Of a stretch of 64,000 nucleotides of DNA, positions 44,689 to 52,686 are shown one piece after another (the stretch's first letter is position 1; every line of letters starts with the position of its first letter). Below the pieces are notes generated by a model, which saw only the letters and a list, made by a program, of their open reading frames with translations, did not search any database and had not been told where the DNA came from. The position numbers were made by a program, and so were the translations under genes. This stretch comes from Myxococcales bacterium (lineage in GTDB: Bacteria > Myxococcota_A > Polyangia > Polyangiales > Polyangiaceae), in contig JANXLV010000276.1 of assembly GCA_025355005.1 (NCBI GenBank), positions 1-64,000 on the forward strand. Direction: 5' to 3'.

Positions 44689-45198
44689 GTGGCAGAAAAA
44701 CGACGCCTCCCCGTCCTCTCCGCGCCGCCGCCCCCCTCGGGCGAAGGCGAGGACGACTCCGACCGCCCGGAATGGCAATGGGTCGGCTTTGGCGTGGTCG
44801 CCATGTTTGCGGCGTGGCTGCCGCTCGCGGCGGCCGCCGGGATGTTCGCGCGCGGGGTGGCCGAGTCCATGCTCGGTGCGTCGCTCGACGCCGCCGAAAC
44901 GCAGGCGAAGATCGCCGCGCTCGACACGTTCTCGCAGCGCAAGCTGATGGCCTCGTACGTCGCGCCTCAGGTCGTCGCGCTCGCGCTCTCCGGGGTGTTC
45001 TCTGGCTTCGTGATCGGCAAGTTCGGTCATGGCGGCGCGCGCGCGTCCGCGGTTTCCGCGGGTATCGTCTGCGTGGTGGTTGGGCTTCTGGCCGTGCGCG
45101 ACCTCTCGTCCCTCGTGGCGCTCCTGGCGGTTGCCGTGGTGGCGGTGCTGTCCGCGCGTGCCGGTGCGACCTGGGGAGCGCGCAGGCGCAAGCAGTAG
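44689..45198 (+). CDS. Small polytopic membrane protein
   Basis: 169 residues from a GTG start. A polar, acidic N-terminus (PPPPSGEGEDDSDRPEW) is followed by about four transmembrane helices (WVGFGVVAMFAAWLPLAAAAGMF, LMASYVAPQVVALALSGVFSGFVIG, AVSAGIVCVVVGLLAV, LVALLAVAVVAVLSARAG). A Gly-rich helix (GVFSGFVIGKFG) is notable. Function unknown. It precedes miaE by nine bases and may share its transcript. Confidence 0.6.
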   Translation: MAEKRRLPVLSAPPPPSGEGEDDSDRPEWQWVGFGVVAMFAAWLPLAAAAGMFARGVAESMLGASLDAAETQAKIAALDTFSQRKLMASYVAPQVVALALSGVFSGFVIGKFGHGGARASAVSAGIVCVVVGLLAVRDLSSLVALLAVAVVAVLSARAGATWGARRRKQ

Positions 45199-45207
45199 TA
45201 AGAGGGG

Positions 45208-45885
45208 ATGCAGATGCTCTGCCTCACGGTCCCCACCGACTCCTCCTGGATCGCTCATGCCATGAACGATCTGGACGCGCTGATGGTCGATCATGCGCAC
45301 TGCGAGCTCAAGGCAGCGACCAACGCCCTGTCCCTGGCCGCGCGCCACGCGGAGCGCACGGACCTGGTGCTCGCGCTCACCGACCTGGCCCGTGACGAGA
45401 TCGACCACTACCAGCGCGTGGTGAGGATGGTCGCAGCACGCGGCCTCTCGCTCGGTGCGCCCCCCAAGGATCCGTATGCCCAGGAGCTACGGCAGGCGGC
45501 GCACGCGACCATGCCGGCCCGTGCGGCCGCGGATCTGACGCCGGCGGTGCTCGTGGACCGCCTCCTCATCGGGGCGCTCATCGAGGCGCGTTCGTGCGAG
45601 CGCTTCAAGCTGATCGCGGACGCGCTTGCTGAACGCCCGCCCATCTTCGCAGCCGCAGATCGTTGCGAGGTCAATCGCCCCTCGGACGGCGAATTGCATG
45701 CATTTTACACGGAACTGTTCGCGTGCGAGGCGCGACACTTCCGCGTGTACGTCGACCTTGCGAAGACCGTTACCCCCGACAAGGCCGCCGAGGTGGACGA
45801 ACGCCTGCGCGTGCTGGCCGGGGCAGAAGGCCGCATCATCGAGCGGCTCGCCCACGAGACGTCGCGCGCGATGGTGCACGGATGA
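45208..45885 (+). CDS. miaE: tRNA 2-methylthio-N6-isopentenyladenosine hydroxylase-like protein (MiaE)
   Basis: 225 residues; the second ATG at 45214 is better spaced from AGAGGGG. Strong MiaE landmarks: LTVPTDSSW, DLDALMVDHAHCELKAATNALSL, ALTDLARDEIDHYQRV with Glu-x-x-His, LVDRLLIGALIEARSCERFKL, and FYTELFACEARHFRVYVDLA with a second Glu-x-x-His. This is a ferritin-like di-iron monooxygenase that hydroxylates ms2i6A37 in tRNA. The 3' end overlaps the next gene by four bases. Confidence 0.88.
   Translation: MQMLCLTVPTDSSWIAHAMNDLDALMVDHAHCELKAATNALSLAARHAERTDLVLALTDLARDEIDHYQRVVRMVAARGLSLGAPPKDPYAQELRQAAHATMPARAAADLTPAVLVDRLLIGALIEARSCERFKLIADALAERPPIFAAADRCEVNRPSDGELHAFYTELFACEARHFRVYVDLAKTVTPDKAAEVDERLRVLAGAEGRIIERLAHETSRAMVHG
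45699..45710 (+). repeat. Dispersed TGCAT motif copy (exact)
   Basis: TGCATTTTACAC followed by GGAACTG inside miaE. The codons GAA TTG CAT GCA TTT TAC ACG GAA are almost all the AT-rich synonyms, unlike flanking codons. Confidence 0.5.
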
Positions 45886-47270
45886 CGCAACGCGGAGCGC
45901 CGGACGTCGAGGTCGCGCTCGCCACCGGCGATCTTGTCACGCTCTCCGCGGGGTTTGCGCGCGCGTTCGGCCGCGTCGAGGCATACCGCGCGAGCCTCCG
46001 CGAGAAGGACAGCGAAGAGGACCCGATCGGAGACGCGCGGCCGCTCGCAGGGCAGAAGGCATTCGAGTCTATCGGCAAGCTGCTGGAGGGCGATCCGCTC
46101 GCTCGCGAAGGCGCTCGTCGTGCCGTGGCGGCGCTCACGCTGTTCCGCATCGGCGCACCTCTCGAGCGCGCCCTCTTCCTGGCGCTCGGCAAGGAGCGCG
46201 AGCTCACGTTTCCCACCGGCACCATGAGCTCGTTCTCCGCGTCCGTCGCCGCGCTCGCGTGCGAGCACGAGCCGCGGGCCAGGCTCGCGCATCTCGACCT
46301 GATGCTAGCTGCCGCGTCCGACGTCGCGGCGCCGCAGCGAGAGCTCTCGATGGTCCGCCGTGAGATCTGCGCGCGCCTGGCCGTGGCACATCCGCTCGCG
46401 TACGCCGCGGAGTCGTCCGTCCTTGAGCTGCGAACCGCAGCAGAGACGCTGCTCTCCCGCACCACGCGGCTATGGGAGGACGTGGTCGCCCGTCAGAAGA
46501 AGCTCGCCGGCGACCCCAGCTGGTCGCCGCTCTCGGGCGTCAATCTCGCCCGCGTCGACTCGGCGGTAGAGGGCTGGCCTGCGCGCGTGTCGCGCGAGTG
46601 GCTCACGGACGTGGTGCCTGCGTTGCGCGATCGCGCGATCGTTCCGGCGCGGGCGCAGAGGCTGGTGGGCGCCGCCAGCTTCTCGCGCGTGCTCTATGCG
46701 TACGGCGTGGAGCTGCGTCGGCGAAGCGCGCCGCGCTCGCTGCCGTTCTACGTCGCGCAGGATCCGTGGCCGCGTGCCGCCTACAAGCTCGGGTACATGC
46801 TCGCTGCGCTGCCGTGCGCCGTGGCGTTCCAGCGCCGCTCGCTCGGTCTGTCGCCAGGCGTCGCGCAGGACCAGTCGCGAGAGCTCACCGTGGGCGCGCT
46901 GGTCTCCGTGCGATGGCTCTCTGCGCGCGTGCTTCTTGGCCTGGCTGACCAGAGCAGCGAACGTTTCACGGAGCTCACGCTGGCGGTGTTCGGCGCGCCC
47001 TTTCCAGAGCGCCTCGGAGGCGCGTGGCCCACGGCGCGCTTGTCCGACGGCGCCCGGCTCCTCGGGATGCTGGACGCGCAGACCTGGTCCACGGAGATGG
47101 TTCGCCGCTTCGACGACGACTGGTTCGCGAACCCGCGCGCCGGCAAGGACATCCAGAACCAGATCACGGGCCCCATGCGAACGCTCGAGGACCCGAGCGC
47201 GCCGCCACAACCGAGCATCACGCAACGAGTCGGGGAGCTCGCGCGCGCGCTGGAGGCGCCGTTCGGCTGA
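45882..47270 (+). CDS. Hypothetical protein coupled to miaE
   Basis: 462 residues, starting in the miaE stop (ATGA) and ending one base into the next gene (TGATG). Soluble, helical, Ala/Leu/Arg-rich, with no signal peptide and no recognised motif; the N-terminal third includes LGKERELTFPTGTMSSFSASV, and later GASFSRVLYAYGVELRRR and DPWPRAAYKLGYMLAALP. Strict coupling on both sides suggests it works with its neighbours. Function unknown. Confidence 0.6.
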   Translation: MTQRGAPDVEVALATGDLVTLSAGFARAFGRVEAYRASLREKDSEEDPIGDARPLAGQKAFESIGKLLEGDPLAREGARRAVAALTLFRIGAPLERALFLALGKERELTFPTGTMSSFSASVAALACEHEPRARLAHLDLMLAAASDVAAPQRELSMVRREICARLAVAHPLAYAAESSVLELRTAAETLLSRTTRLWEDVVARQKKLAGDPSWSPLSGVNLARVDSAVEGWPARVSREWLTDVVPALRDRAIVPARAQRLVGAASFSRVLYAYGVELRRRSAPRSLPFYVAQDPWPRAAYKLGYMLAALPCAVAFQRRSLGLSPGVAQDQSRELTVGALVSVRWLSARVLLGLADQSSERFTELTLAVFGAPFPERLGGAWPTARLSDGARLLGMLDAQTWSTEMVRRFDDDWFANPRAGKDIQNQITGPMRTLEDPSAPPQPSITQRVGELARALEAPFG

Positions 47271-47974
47271 TGAGTCCGTGGCTCTTCGTGCCCCTGCTCT
47301 TCGGAATGAAGACCGCGCCCGAGCCGCGCTGGCCGATGCTTCCCAGCGTGTCGCGCGTGCACGTCGACGTGCTGCCGACACACCTGGTCGTCACGCGCGA
47401 CGTGACGTTGCCCCGCGGCGACTTCCATGGTGGCGAGCTCATGATGCACGTGGGCTGGGACGCCACGTTGCCAATCGCGTTCGATGCAAAGCTCATCGCC
47501 GCAGCGGACGGCGAGCTCGGCGCGGACCTGCGCGCCACGGGCGACACGTTGCCGGTCGAGCTCGGCACGCGTCCCGCGCTCTTGCTCTTTGGTACCCGTG
47601 AGCTGGTCGGCGCGAACGTGCGCGTGCCGGAGCCGCTGTTCGTGAAGGCGCTCGCGCCGGGCAACATGGCCGTCCTGCGCCTTCGTGAGGTCGTGAGGCT
47701 GCCACCCAGAGACGAGAGCGGCGAGCGCCTCCTGCTCGTGCGTCTGGGCGCGGCGAATGGCGTTCCACTCACGCTCGCCCGCATCGAGGTGCGTCGCGGT
47801 GAAGGCACCCCGGAGCTCACGCTCGCGCGCGCGGAGCTGTGCGGAAAGGACGCGGTGTCGTCGCCGCTGTTCGTATCCGTGGAAGGCGGCAGGGCGCAGC
47901 CGGATCCGCAGGCGATCGCGCCCGTGCTGGCGACGCGCCACTCGACGGACGATCTCTGCGTTCGCTTTCGCTGA
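47270..47974 (+). CDS. Hypothetical protein, last gene of the miaE operon
   Basis: 234 residues from an ATG that uses the last base of the previous stop. The N-terminus MSPWLFVPLLFGMKTAPEPRW is mildly hydrophobic and could be a weak export signal, but no cleavage site is clear. The rest is beta-rich (VHVDVLPTHLVVTRDVTLP, GELMMHVGWDATLPIAFDAKLI, PALLLFGTRELVGANVRVP). No family recognised. It ends three bases before the convergent outer-membrane protein gene. Confidence 0.55.
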   Translation: MSPWLFVPLLFGMKTAPEPRWPMLPSVSRVHVDVLPTHLVVTRDVTLPRGDFHGGELMMHVGWDATLPIAFDAKLIAAADGELGADLRATGDTLPVELGTRPALLLFGTRELVGANVRVPEPLFVKALAPGNMAVLRLREVVRLPPRDESGERLLLVRLGAANGVPLTLARIEVRRGEGTPELTLARAELCGKDAVSSPLFVSVEGGRAQPDPQAIAPVLATRHSTDDLCVRFR

Positions 47975-47977
47975 GTA

Positions 47978-49000
47978 CTAGAGCCCGGGGTCGGACATCT
48001 CGTCGGAGCCGGTCTGGTCGTAGAAGAAGCGGAGGCCGAGCACGCCGAGCGTCGCGGGATGATCGCTCGAGACGTCGCGTCGAATGCCGAGCTCCGCGCT
48101 CCATTTGCGATCCACGTAGCCCACACCGCCGGAGAGGGCGTGCGTCTTCGTCCCGTCGTCGTAGCGATAGCCAAGGCGAAGGGGCACCTTGTCGATGAGC
48201 AGATACTCACCACCGACCATGTAGCGACCGCGCGCCTCCGCGTACGTCGAGAAGTCCGCGTTCGCGTCCGCTTCGACCGTGAACGCACCGGCCGTGTAGC
48301 CGACTGCGCCGACCGCAGAGAGCGGCGCGAGCGTCCCGCCGTTCGGCGTCAGGTTGCGCCCCACGGCGGCCACGTACAGTCCTTGCGTCGGGATCACGGT
48401 CACGCCGGCGTCCCACGTGAAGCCATTGTAGATGGGGTCACCCGGCGTGCCGGCGGAGGTCTGGCTCGTGCCCAGCGGCCCGGCGTTGACCCCTTGCTGT
48501 AGCCGTAGATAGCGGCCTGTCGCGCCTACGGAGACGCGGTCGGAGAGCGGGTAGGCGACGCTCAGTCGCAGGTCAGTCCAGCTTCGGTGGATCCCGTCCG
48601 GGTCCAGCATCGAGTAGGTCCCGCCGAAGCCACCAGCGATGCGGCTGGTGCTCGAGTCGGCGATGGCACCTCCGTACTGCTGACGTCGCGCCTCCAGCCC
48701 GCCCGCCGCGATGCCCTCGAAGTGATAGACGCGCGCGAGGGCGAGGTTAGCTGGATTGAGCCAGATCGCTGCCGTGCTCTGGCCCAAAGCGGCCTGGGCA
48801 CCGCCCATCGCGACGCCGCGCGGATGTTGCACCTCGCCTCCCTCGAACCCCTGCTCGACAGTTGTCTTCGAGGGGTCGGCGTGTGCGGTTCCGAAGGCGA
48901 AGATCCCCACAAAAACCAGGGCGAACGCGGTAGTTTTCGGTGTCAATACACGACGAGCAGAGGGGGCCACACGCCAAGCTCTAACCCCGGAAGGGGTCAA
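47978..49000 (-). CDS. Outer-membrane beta-barrel protein
   Basis: 340 residues; a TTG at 48946 is an alternative start that gives a tighter signal (LTPKTTAFALVFVGIFAFGTAHA). After the signal comes HPRGVAMGGAQAALGQSTAAIWLNPANLALAR, the hallmark of FadL/PorV-type barrels, followed by alternating amphipathic strands to the end (GVGYVDRKWSAELGIRRDV, LGVLGLRFFYD). It may transport hydrophobic compounds or act in secretion (inference). It is transcribed away from dnaA across the putative origin. Confidence 0.72.
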   Translation of the reverse strand: MTPSGVRAWRVAPSARRVLTPKTTAFALVFVGIFAFGTAHADPSKTTVEQGFEGGEVQHPRGVAMGGAQAALGQSTAAIWLNPANLALARVYHFEGIAAGGLEARRQQYGGAIADSSTSRIAGGFGGTYSMLDPDGIHRSWTDLRLSVAYPLSDRVSVGATGRYLRLQQGVNAGPLGTSQTSAGTPGDPIYNGFTWDAGVTVIPTQGLYVAAVGRNLTPNGGTLAPLSAVGAVGYTAGAFTVEADANADFSTYAEARGRYMVGGEYLLIDKVPLRLGYRYDDGTKTHALSGGVGYVDRKWSAELGIRRDVSSDHPATLGVLGLRFFYDQTGSDEMSDPGL

Positions 49001-49199
49001 GGGGATAATTTTTGGCCATTCTTGGATGGGCGTGCAGGGGGTGCGTCATCGGTTTGACACGCCGAACGCGCGGGTTTTTTCGCACAACGTCGTCTCTTGA
49101 CAACGATTCGCTCGGAGAAAACCAAGGCGGTAAATTTGCCCCGCGAAGCAAACTTCCTGTGTCGACCCGATTACGATGTCACGACGCCCACTTGCGTAC

Positions 49200-49242
49200 G
49201 CACCCCCGAGATCTCGCGGTAGCGTTCTCAAATCTCGGGTGC
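49200..49242. repeat. Inverted repeat in the oriC region
   Basis: GCACCCCCGAGAT faces ATCTCGGGTGC around a 19-base loop, with a seven-base perfect core (CCGAGAT/ATCTCGG). Adjacent to the AT-rich segment. Confidence 0.55.
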
Positions 49243-49491
49243 TCTACAATCAATAATCGTTCGCGAATTCATGCAGTTGTCACTTTTTTGCAAACGACCG
49301 TGGACGAACAAAAAAAAGGGATGTACCAACGTCGTCCACGTCGCGGTGCGGGGTGGATTTCGCACCCCAAGCTGGGTGGTTGCATGGGTTTAGCTTCTCG
49401 TGAGGAGCTGGCCCGTGCTGCCGCGCCAGTGCGGAGGTATTTCCCGCTCCGGCGGGCGGGGGGACAACCAGCATCAGGGGGGCTCCATCAG

Positions 49492-49500
49492 TTATCCACA
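49492..49500 (+). promoter_or_regulatory. DnaA box (TTATCCACA)
   Basis: Exact consensus DnaA box. It is separated by three bases (GCC) from an inverted perfect copy. Confidence 0.85.
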
Positions 49501-49503
49501 GCC

Positions 49504-49512
49504 TGTGGATAA
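49504..49512 (-). promoter_or_regulatory. DnaA box, inverted (TGTGGATAA)
   Basis: Exact reverse complement of the consensus box, forming a near-palindrome with the copy at 49492. Related CTGTGG/CCACAG words continue to about 49535. Confidence 0.85.
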
Positions 49513-49672
49513 CCTGTGGTGGTTGCCACAGCCACAGCTCCATCAGCTGCGGCCTGGCGACTTATTGCTCTCTCTCTGGCCGCCGCTTCCGTTCTCTCAC
49601 CGCTCCCTCCCGCTTCCTCCCGCTCCTCACCGCCCCCTCCCTCGCATTTCCCCCGGCAGCCAATACCTCGTG

Positions 49673-51298
49673 ATGACCAACCAAGAGAACCTCTGGAACG
49701 ACGCTGTGTCGTTCACCCGGGAGAAGTCCCCCGGAAGCTTCGAGCAGTGGTTTTGCGGGATCCAATACGAAGGTCTCACCGAGGGTGTCCTGTGCCTTCG
49801 TGCGCGCGACGAGTTTGTGCGTGAGTGGGTCGATCGTCATTTCCTTCCGACCCTCACTGACTTCCTGCGGGCCCAGACGGGGCTCTCAATACAGGTCGCG
49901 TGGACGGTCGGTGGTGAGCTCCAGACCCCCGTGGCCTTGCCGTCGGGCTCGCCGTCAGGCTTGCCGTCAGGCTTGCCGTCAGGCTTGCCGTCAGGCTTGC
50001 CGTCAGGCTTGCCGTCAGGCTTGCCGTCAGGCTTGCCGTCAGGCTTGCCGCGCGCGCGTGCGCAGCGTCCGTCTCATCCGCCGCCTCCGCCGCTGCAGGG
50101 CGCGGGCGCTGGGTCCTCCTATGGCGGGCAGATGATGCCCGCCTACGGGAGCACGGGCAACAGCGCAAACGTGGATGGCGGACGCAGTGGTCCTGACACC
50201 GGTCGCGGCCCGAGCGGCTCACAGGTCGGCATGAAGGCGTCACGCCCGATGCATGCGGTGCCTCCGCCGCTCGAAGGCCTGAACCCGAAGTACACGTTCG
50301 AGAACTTCGTCATCGGCCCGTCGAACCAGCTCGCCTATGCGGCGTCCATGGCGGCGGCAGGTGGCTCTGGTCCTCGCCACAACCCGCTCTTCTTGTGCGG
50401 CGGCACGGGGCTGGGCAAGACGCACCTGGTGCACGCGGTGGCGCACAAGTTCCGCGCCGAGCGACCGGAGGCGCGCATCCTCTACGTGTCGGCGGAGAAA
50501 TTCGTGAACGAGTTCCTCCAGGCGCTGCAGGATCAGCGCATGAACGACTTCCGCGCGCGCTACCGTGAGCGGTGCGACCTGCTGCTCGTCGACGACATCC
50601 AATTTTTCGCGAACAAGACGCAGACGCAGGAGGAGTTCTTCCACGCGTTCAATGCGCTGCACCAGTCGGACAAGCAGATCATCGTCACGAGCGACAAGTA
50701 CCCGCAGCAGCTCGAACGCATGGAGGAGCGCCTCGTGTCGCGCTTCTCGTGGGGGCTCGTCGCCGACATCCAGGGGCCAGAGCTGGAGACGCGCGTCGCG
50801 ATCCTGCGGAAAAAAGCCCAGATCGAGCGCATCGACCTCTCCGACGAGATCATCCTCTACCTTGCCCAGTCCGTGCGCTCCAACGTGCGCGAGCTCGAAG
50901 GCACGTTGATCCGTCTCGCCGCGAAGAGCTCGCTCACCAAGCACGCTGTGGACATGGACTTCGTGCGCGCGGAGCTCCTGCACGCGTCCGGGCCTCGCGC
51001 CAGCGAGCAAGGCGTCGAGGACATCCAGCGCGTCGTCTGCCACCACTTCAAGCTTCGTTCGTCGGACCTGCTCTCGAAGGATCGCCACAAGAGCATCGCG
51101 TTCGCGCGGCACGTGGCGATGTACCTCTGCAAGCAGCGCCTCAAGTGCAGCTTCCCGGAGCTGGGGCGCGCATTCGGCAACCGCGATCACACGACGGTCA
51201 TGAGCGCCGTGCGCAAGGTGCAGGACCTCCGCACCGCAGACCCCGAGGTGCGCGCCCACCTCGACGCGCTCGAGCGCAAGCTCGGCTCACTGGACTGA
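49673..51298 (+). CDS. dnaA: Chromosomal replication initiator DnaA
   Basis: 541 residues from the ATG at 49673 (a GTG lies one codon earlier). Domain I: ENLWNDAVSFTREKSPGSFEQWF and VREWVDRHFLPTL. Domain II is a long Pro/Gly/Ser linker containing an in-frame LPSG repeat. The AAA+ domain III begins LNPKYTFENFVIGPSNQLAYAA, with Walker A GGTGLGKTH, Walker B LLLVDDIQFF and sensor VTSDKYP. Domain IV has CHHFKLRSSDLLS and the DnaA-box-binding signature RAFGNRDHTTVMSAV. It initiates replication at the adjacent origin and is probably autoregulated through the upstream DnaA boxes. Confidence 0.97.
   Translation: MTNQENLWNDAVSFTREKSPGSFEQWFCGIQYEGLTEGVLCLRARDEFVREWVDRHFLPTLTDFLRAQTGLSIQVAWTVGGELQTPVALPSGSPSGLPSGLPSGLPSGLPSGLPSGLPSGLPSGLPRARAQRPSHPPPPPLQGAGAGSSYGGQMMPAYGSTGNSANVDGGRSGPDTGRGPSGSQVGMKASRPMHAVPPPLEGLNPKYTFENFVIGPSNQLAYAASMAAAGGSGPRHNPLFLCGGTGLGKTHLVHAVAHKFRAERPEARILYVSAEKFVNEFLQALQDQRMNDFRARYRERCDLLLVDDIQFFANKTQTQEEFFHAFNALHQSDKQIIVTSDKYPQQLERMEERLVSRFSWGLVADIQGPELETRVAILRKKAQIERIDLSDEIILYLAQSVRSNVRELEGTLIRLAAKSSLTKHAVDMDFVRAELLHASGPRASEQGVEDIQRVVCHHFKLRSSDLLSKDRHKSIAFARHVAMYLCKQRLKCSFPELGRAFGNRDHTTVMSAVRKVQDLRTADPEVRAHLDALERKLGSLD
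49937..50050. repeat. 12-bp minisatellite in dnaA domain II
   Basis: About 9.5 in-frame tandem units: seven identical TTGCCGTCAGGC units at 49961-50044, two slightly diverged units before them and half a unit after. They encode LPSG/SPSG repeats. Near-identity of the units suggests recent expansion. Confidence 0.95.
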
Positions 51299-51333
51299 CC
51301 ATCGGTCAATTGAATTTCAGTCGCCTGGTCACA

Positions 51334-51355
51334 GTCGACTGAATCGTCAGTCGAC
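51334..51355. terminator. Hairpin between dnaA and the RCK channel gene
   Basis: GTCGACTG-AATCGT-CAGTCGAC, eight perfect pairs and a six-base loop between convergent genes. It overlaps the last codons of the channel gene. No T tract. Confidence 0.5.
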
Positions 51356-52069
51356 GAGCAGCTCGGCGCAGGCGCGCTCGGGAAGGATCACGCGCTCTGC
51401 CCCCGCCTGCGAGAGCGTGGGCGCAAGCATCTCGTCTTCGCACCTGGCGTCCACGCGGACGTCCGGCTTGATTCGTTTCGCGGCGAGCACGACGAAGACG
51501 TTTCGCTCGGCGTTCGGCAGCGCGCACACGATCCGTCTGGCGCGCGTGGCGCCAGCGTGACGAAGGACGGCCTCGTCGCGGGCGTCACCTTCGACGACCG
51601 CATAGCCGAGCTCGCGTAGCTCGCTGGCGCGATCGACGCTCTCGTCCACGACGACGAAGCTCGAGCCGACCTTGCCGAGCAATCTTGCGAGGTGTTCGCC
51701 GACGCGACCGCCGCCGCAGATGATCACGTGGTCCGACAGTGCCTCGATCTCTTTCATGCGCTTCCGTTCGCGGAGGTTCCGCCAGAGATGGTTCTCCATG
51801 ACGAGATCCACGACGTACCACCCAATGTACCAGGTGATCACCGTGCCGCCGTGGAGGAGGACTATCTGGATGAACCACGCCGCGCCGTCTTGCCGCTTGG
51901 TGAGATACGCCAGGGTATCGATGGTGAAGACGAACGCCTCGACCGGCCCAGTTCCGCGGGCGGCCCAGTTCGCGAGCGTCCCCAGCGCGATGAAGCCCAA
52001 CGTGATCCAGAGGATCTTCCGGGCGCGCGTGTTGGCCAGCCGAAGCTCGCTGGCCTCGCGGCTGTTCAC
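51347..52069 (-). CDS. Two-TM channel-like protein with C-terminal RCK/TrkA-N domain
   Basis: 240 residues from a GTG that overlaps the SET gene stop (GTGA). Transmembrane helices at about 19-36 and 64-90 flank a pore-like segment, PVEAFVFTIDTLAYLTKRQ, where K+ channels carry TVGYG; that filter is absent. The C-terminal half is an intact Rossmann RCK/TrkA-N domain: VIICGGGRVGEHLARLLGK (Gly119-x-Gly-x-x-Gly124), VVDESVDRASEL, VEGDARDEAVLRHAG. It may be a non-potassium channel or a nucleotide-sensing membrane regulator. Co-translated with the SET methyltransferase upstream of it. Confidence 0.8.
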   Translation of the reverse strand: MNSREASELRLANTRARKILWITLGFIALGTLANWAARGTGPVEAFVFTIDTLAYLTKRQDGAAWFIQIVLLHGGTVITWYIGWYVVDLVMENHLWRNLRERKRMKEIEALSDHVIICGGGRVGEHLARLLGKVGSSFVVVDESVDRASELRELGYAVVEGDARDEAVLRHAGATRARRIVCALPNAERNVFVVLAAKRIKPDVRVDARCEDEMLAPTLSQAGAERVILPERACAELLVD

Positions 52070-52647
52070 GCTTGCCTCAGGTGCACCGCACAGGACGGAA
52101 TCGGGCGCTCGCCGCGCGCTGCGGCAAGGACGTGAGCGACGTCGCGTACGAACGGCGTCAGCGGCTGCTCCACGCGAGCGACCGCGGTGAAGGCGAGCGC
52201 GACGGCCACGTCCCACGCGGAGAGCAAGCGCGTCGCGTCGTCGGGCCGCACGACCTGCCGACAGGAAGCCGCGCCGCAGCTGCAAGGCATGTCCGCGTCC
52301 AGATTGAGCAGCGCGTAGTCACAGGTGAGCTGCTCTCCCGCCTCCACGTCGCGCACCGCCACGTCGATGTCGAACCCTGGGCTGAGCACTGCGGGATCGC
52401 AAGAGTGGTTCATGAAACGCCCAAAATCCCAGCACAGAACCCATTCACCTGCGCGGTTCTGGTACCCGTAGCGATCGATCGCCGCATGGTACGCGGGGCC
52501 AAGCTCCGTCACGTCGGCGCGTGTGAGCACGCGGTCGAGCGAGCACTGCGCCCAGGTGATCGTCCCGCGTGGGATGCGCCGTGTCGCGAACACCCCAACG
52601 CCGAGCTCCGCGTTGATGAACCGAAGCTCGGTCCACGGATGAATCAT
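52066..52647 (-). CDS. SET-domain protein methyltransferase
   Basis: 193 residues. A complete minimal SET domain: GVGVFATRRIPRGT for AdoMet, FMNHSCDPAV with Asn80-His-Ser-Cys83, GEQLTCDYA with the catalytic Tyr111, and a post-SET Cys cluster, Cys122-x-Cys124-x4-Cys129, that would bind zinc with the NHSC Cys. SET enzymes methylate lysines on proteins. It is coupled by a 4-base overlap to the channel/RCK gene, so the channel or its RCK domain is an obvious candidate substrate (inference). Confidence 0.87.
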   Translation of the reverse strand: MIHPWTELRFINAELGVGVFATRRIPRGTITWAQCSLDRVLTRADVTELGPAYHAAIDRYGYQNRAGEWVLCWDFGRFMNHSCDPAVLSPGFDIDVAVRDVEAGEQLTCDYALLNLDADMPCSCGAASCRQVVRPDDATRLLSAWDVAVALAFTAVARVEQPLTPFVRDVAHVLAAARGERPIPSCAVHLRQA

Positions 52648-52686
52648 CGCTCGAGCTTACAACGTCGCGCGTCGCCGCCGAGCTAT

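Larger units (their letters stand above)
49001..49672. other. Putative chromosomal replication origin and dnaA upstream region
   Basis: A 672-base non-coding stretch upstream of dnaA. It holds two perfect DnaA boxes facing each other at 49492-49512 and AT-rich patches at about 49245-49330 (including a run of eight A) suited to unwinding. It also has a long inverted repeat at 49200-49242, TTGACA hexamers at 49054 and 49097, and TACAAT at 49245. Adjacency to dnaA, high local AT and paired DnaA boxes fit oriC. Only two consensus boxes were seen, so many weaker sites or a dnaA-autoregulatory role remain possible. Confidence 0.6.

Noticed and set aside
49937-50050. Regular 12-bp repeats considered as a CRISPR array
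   Set aside because: Units are contiguous with no spacers and keep the dnaA reading frame; a minisatellite.
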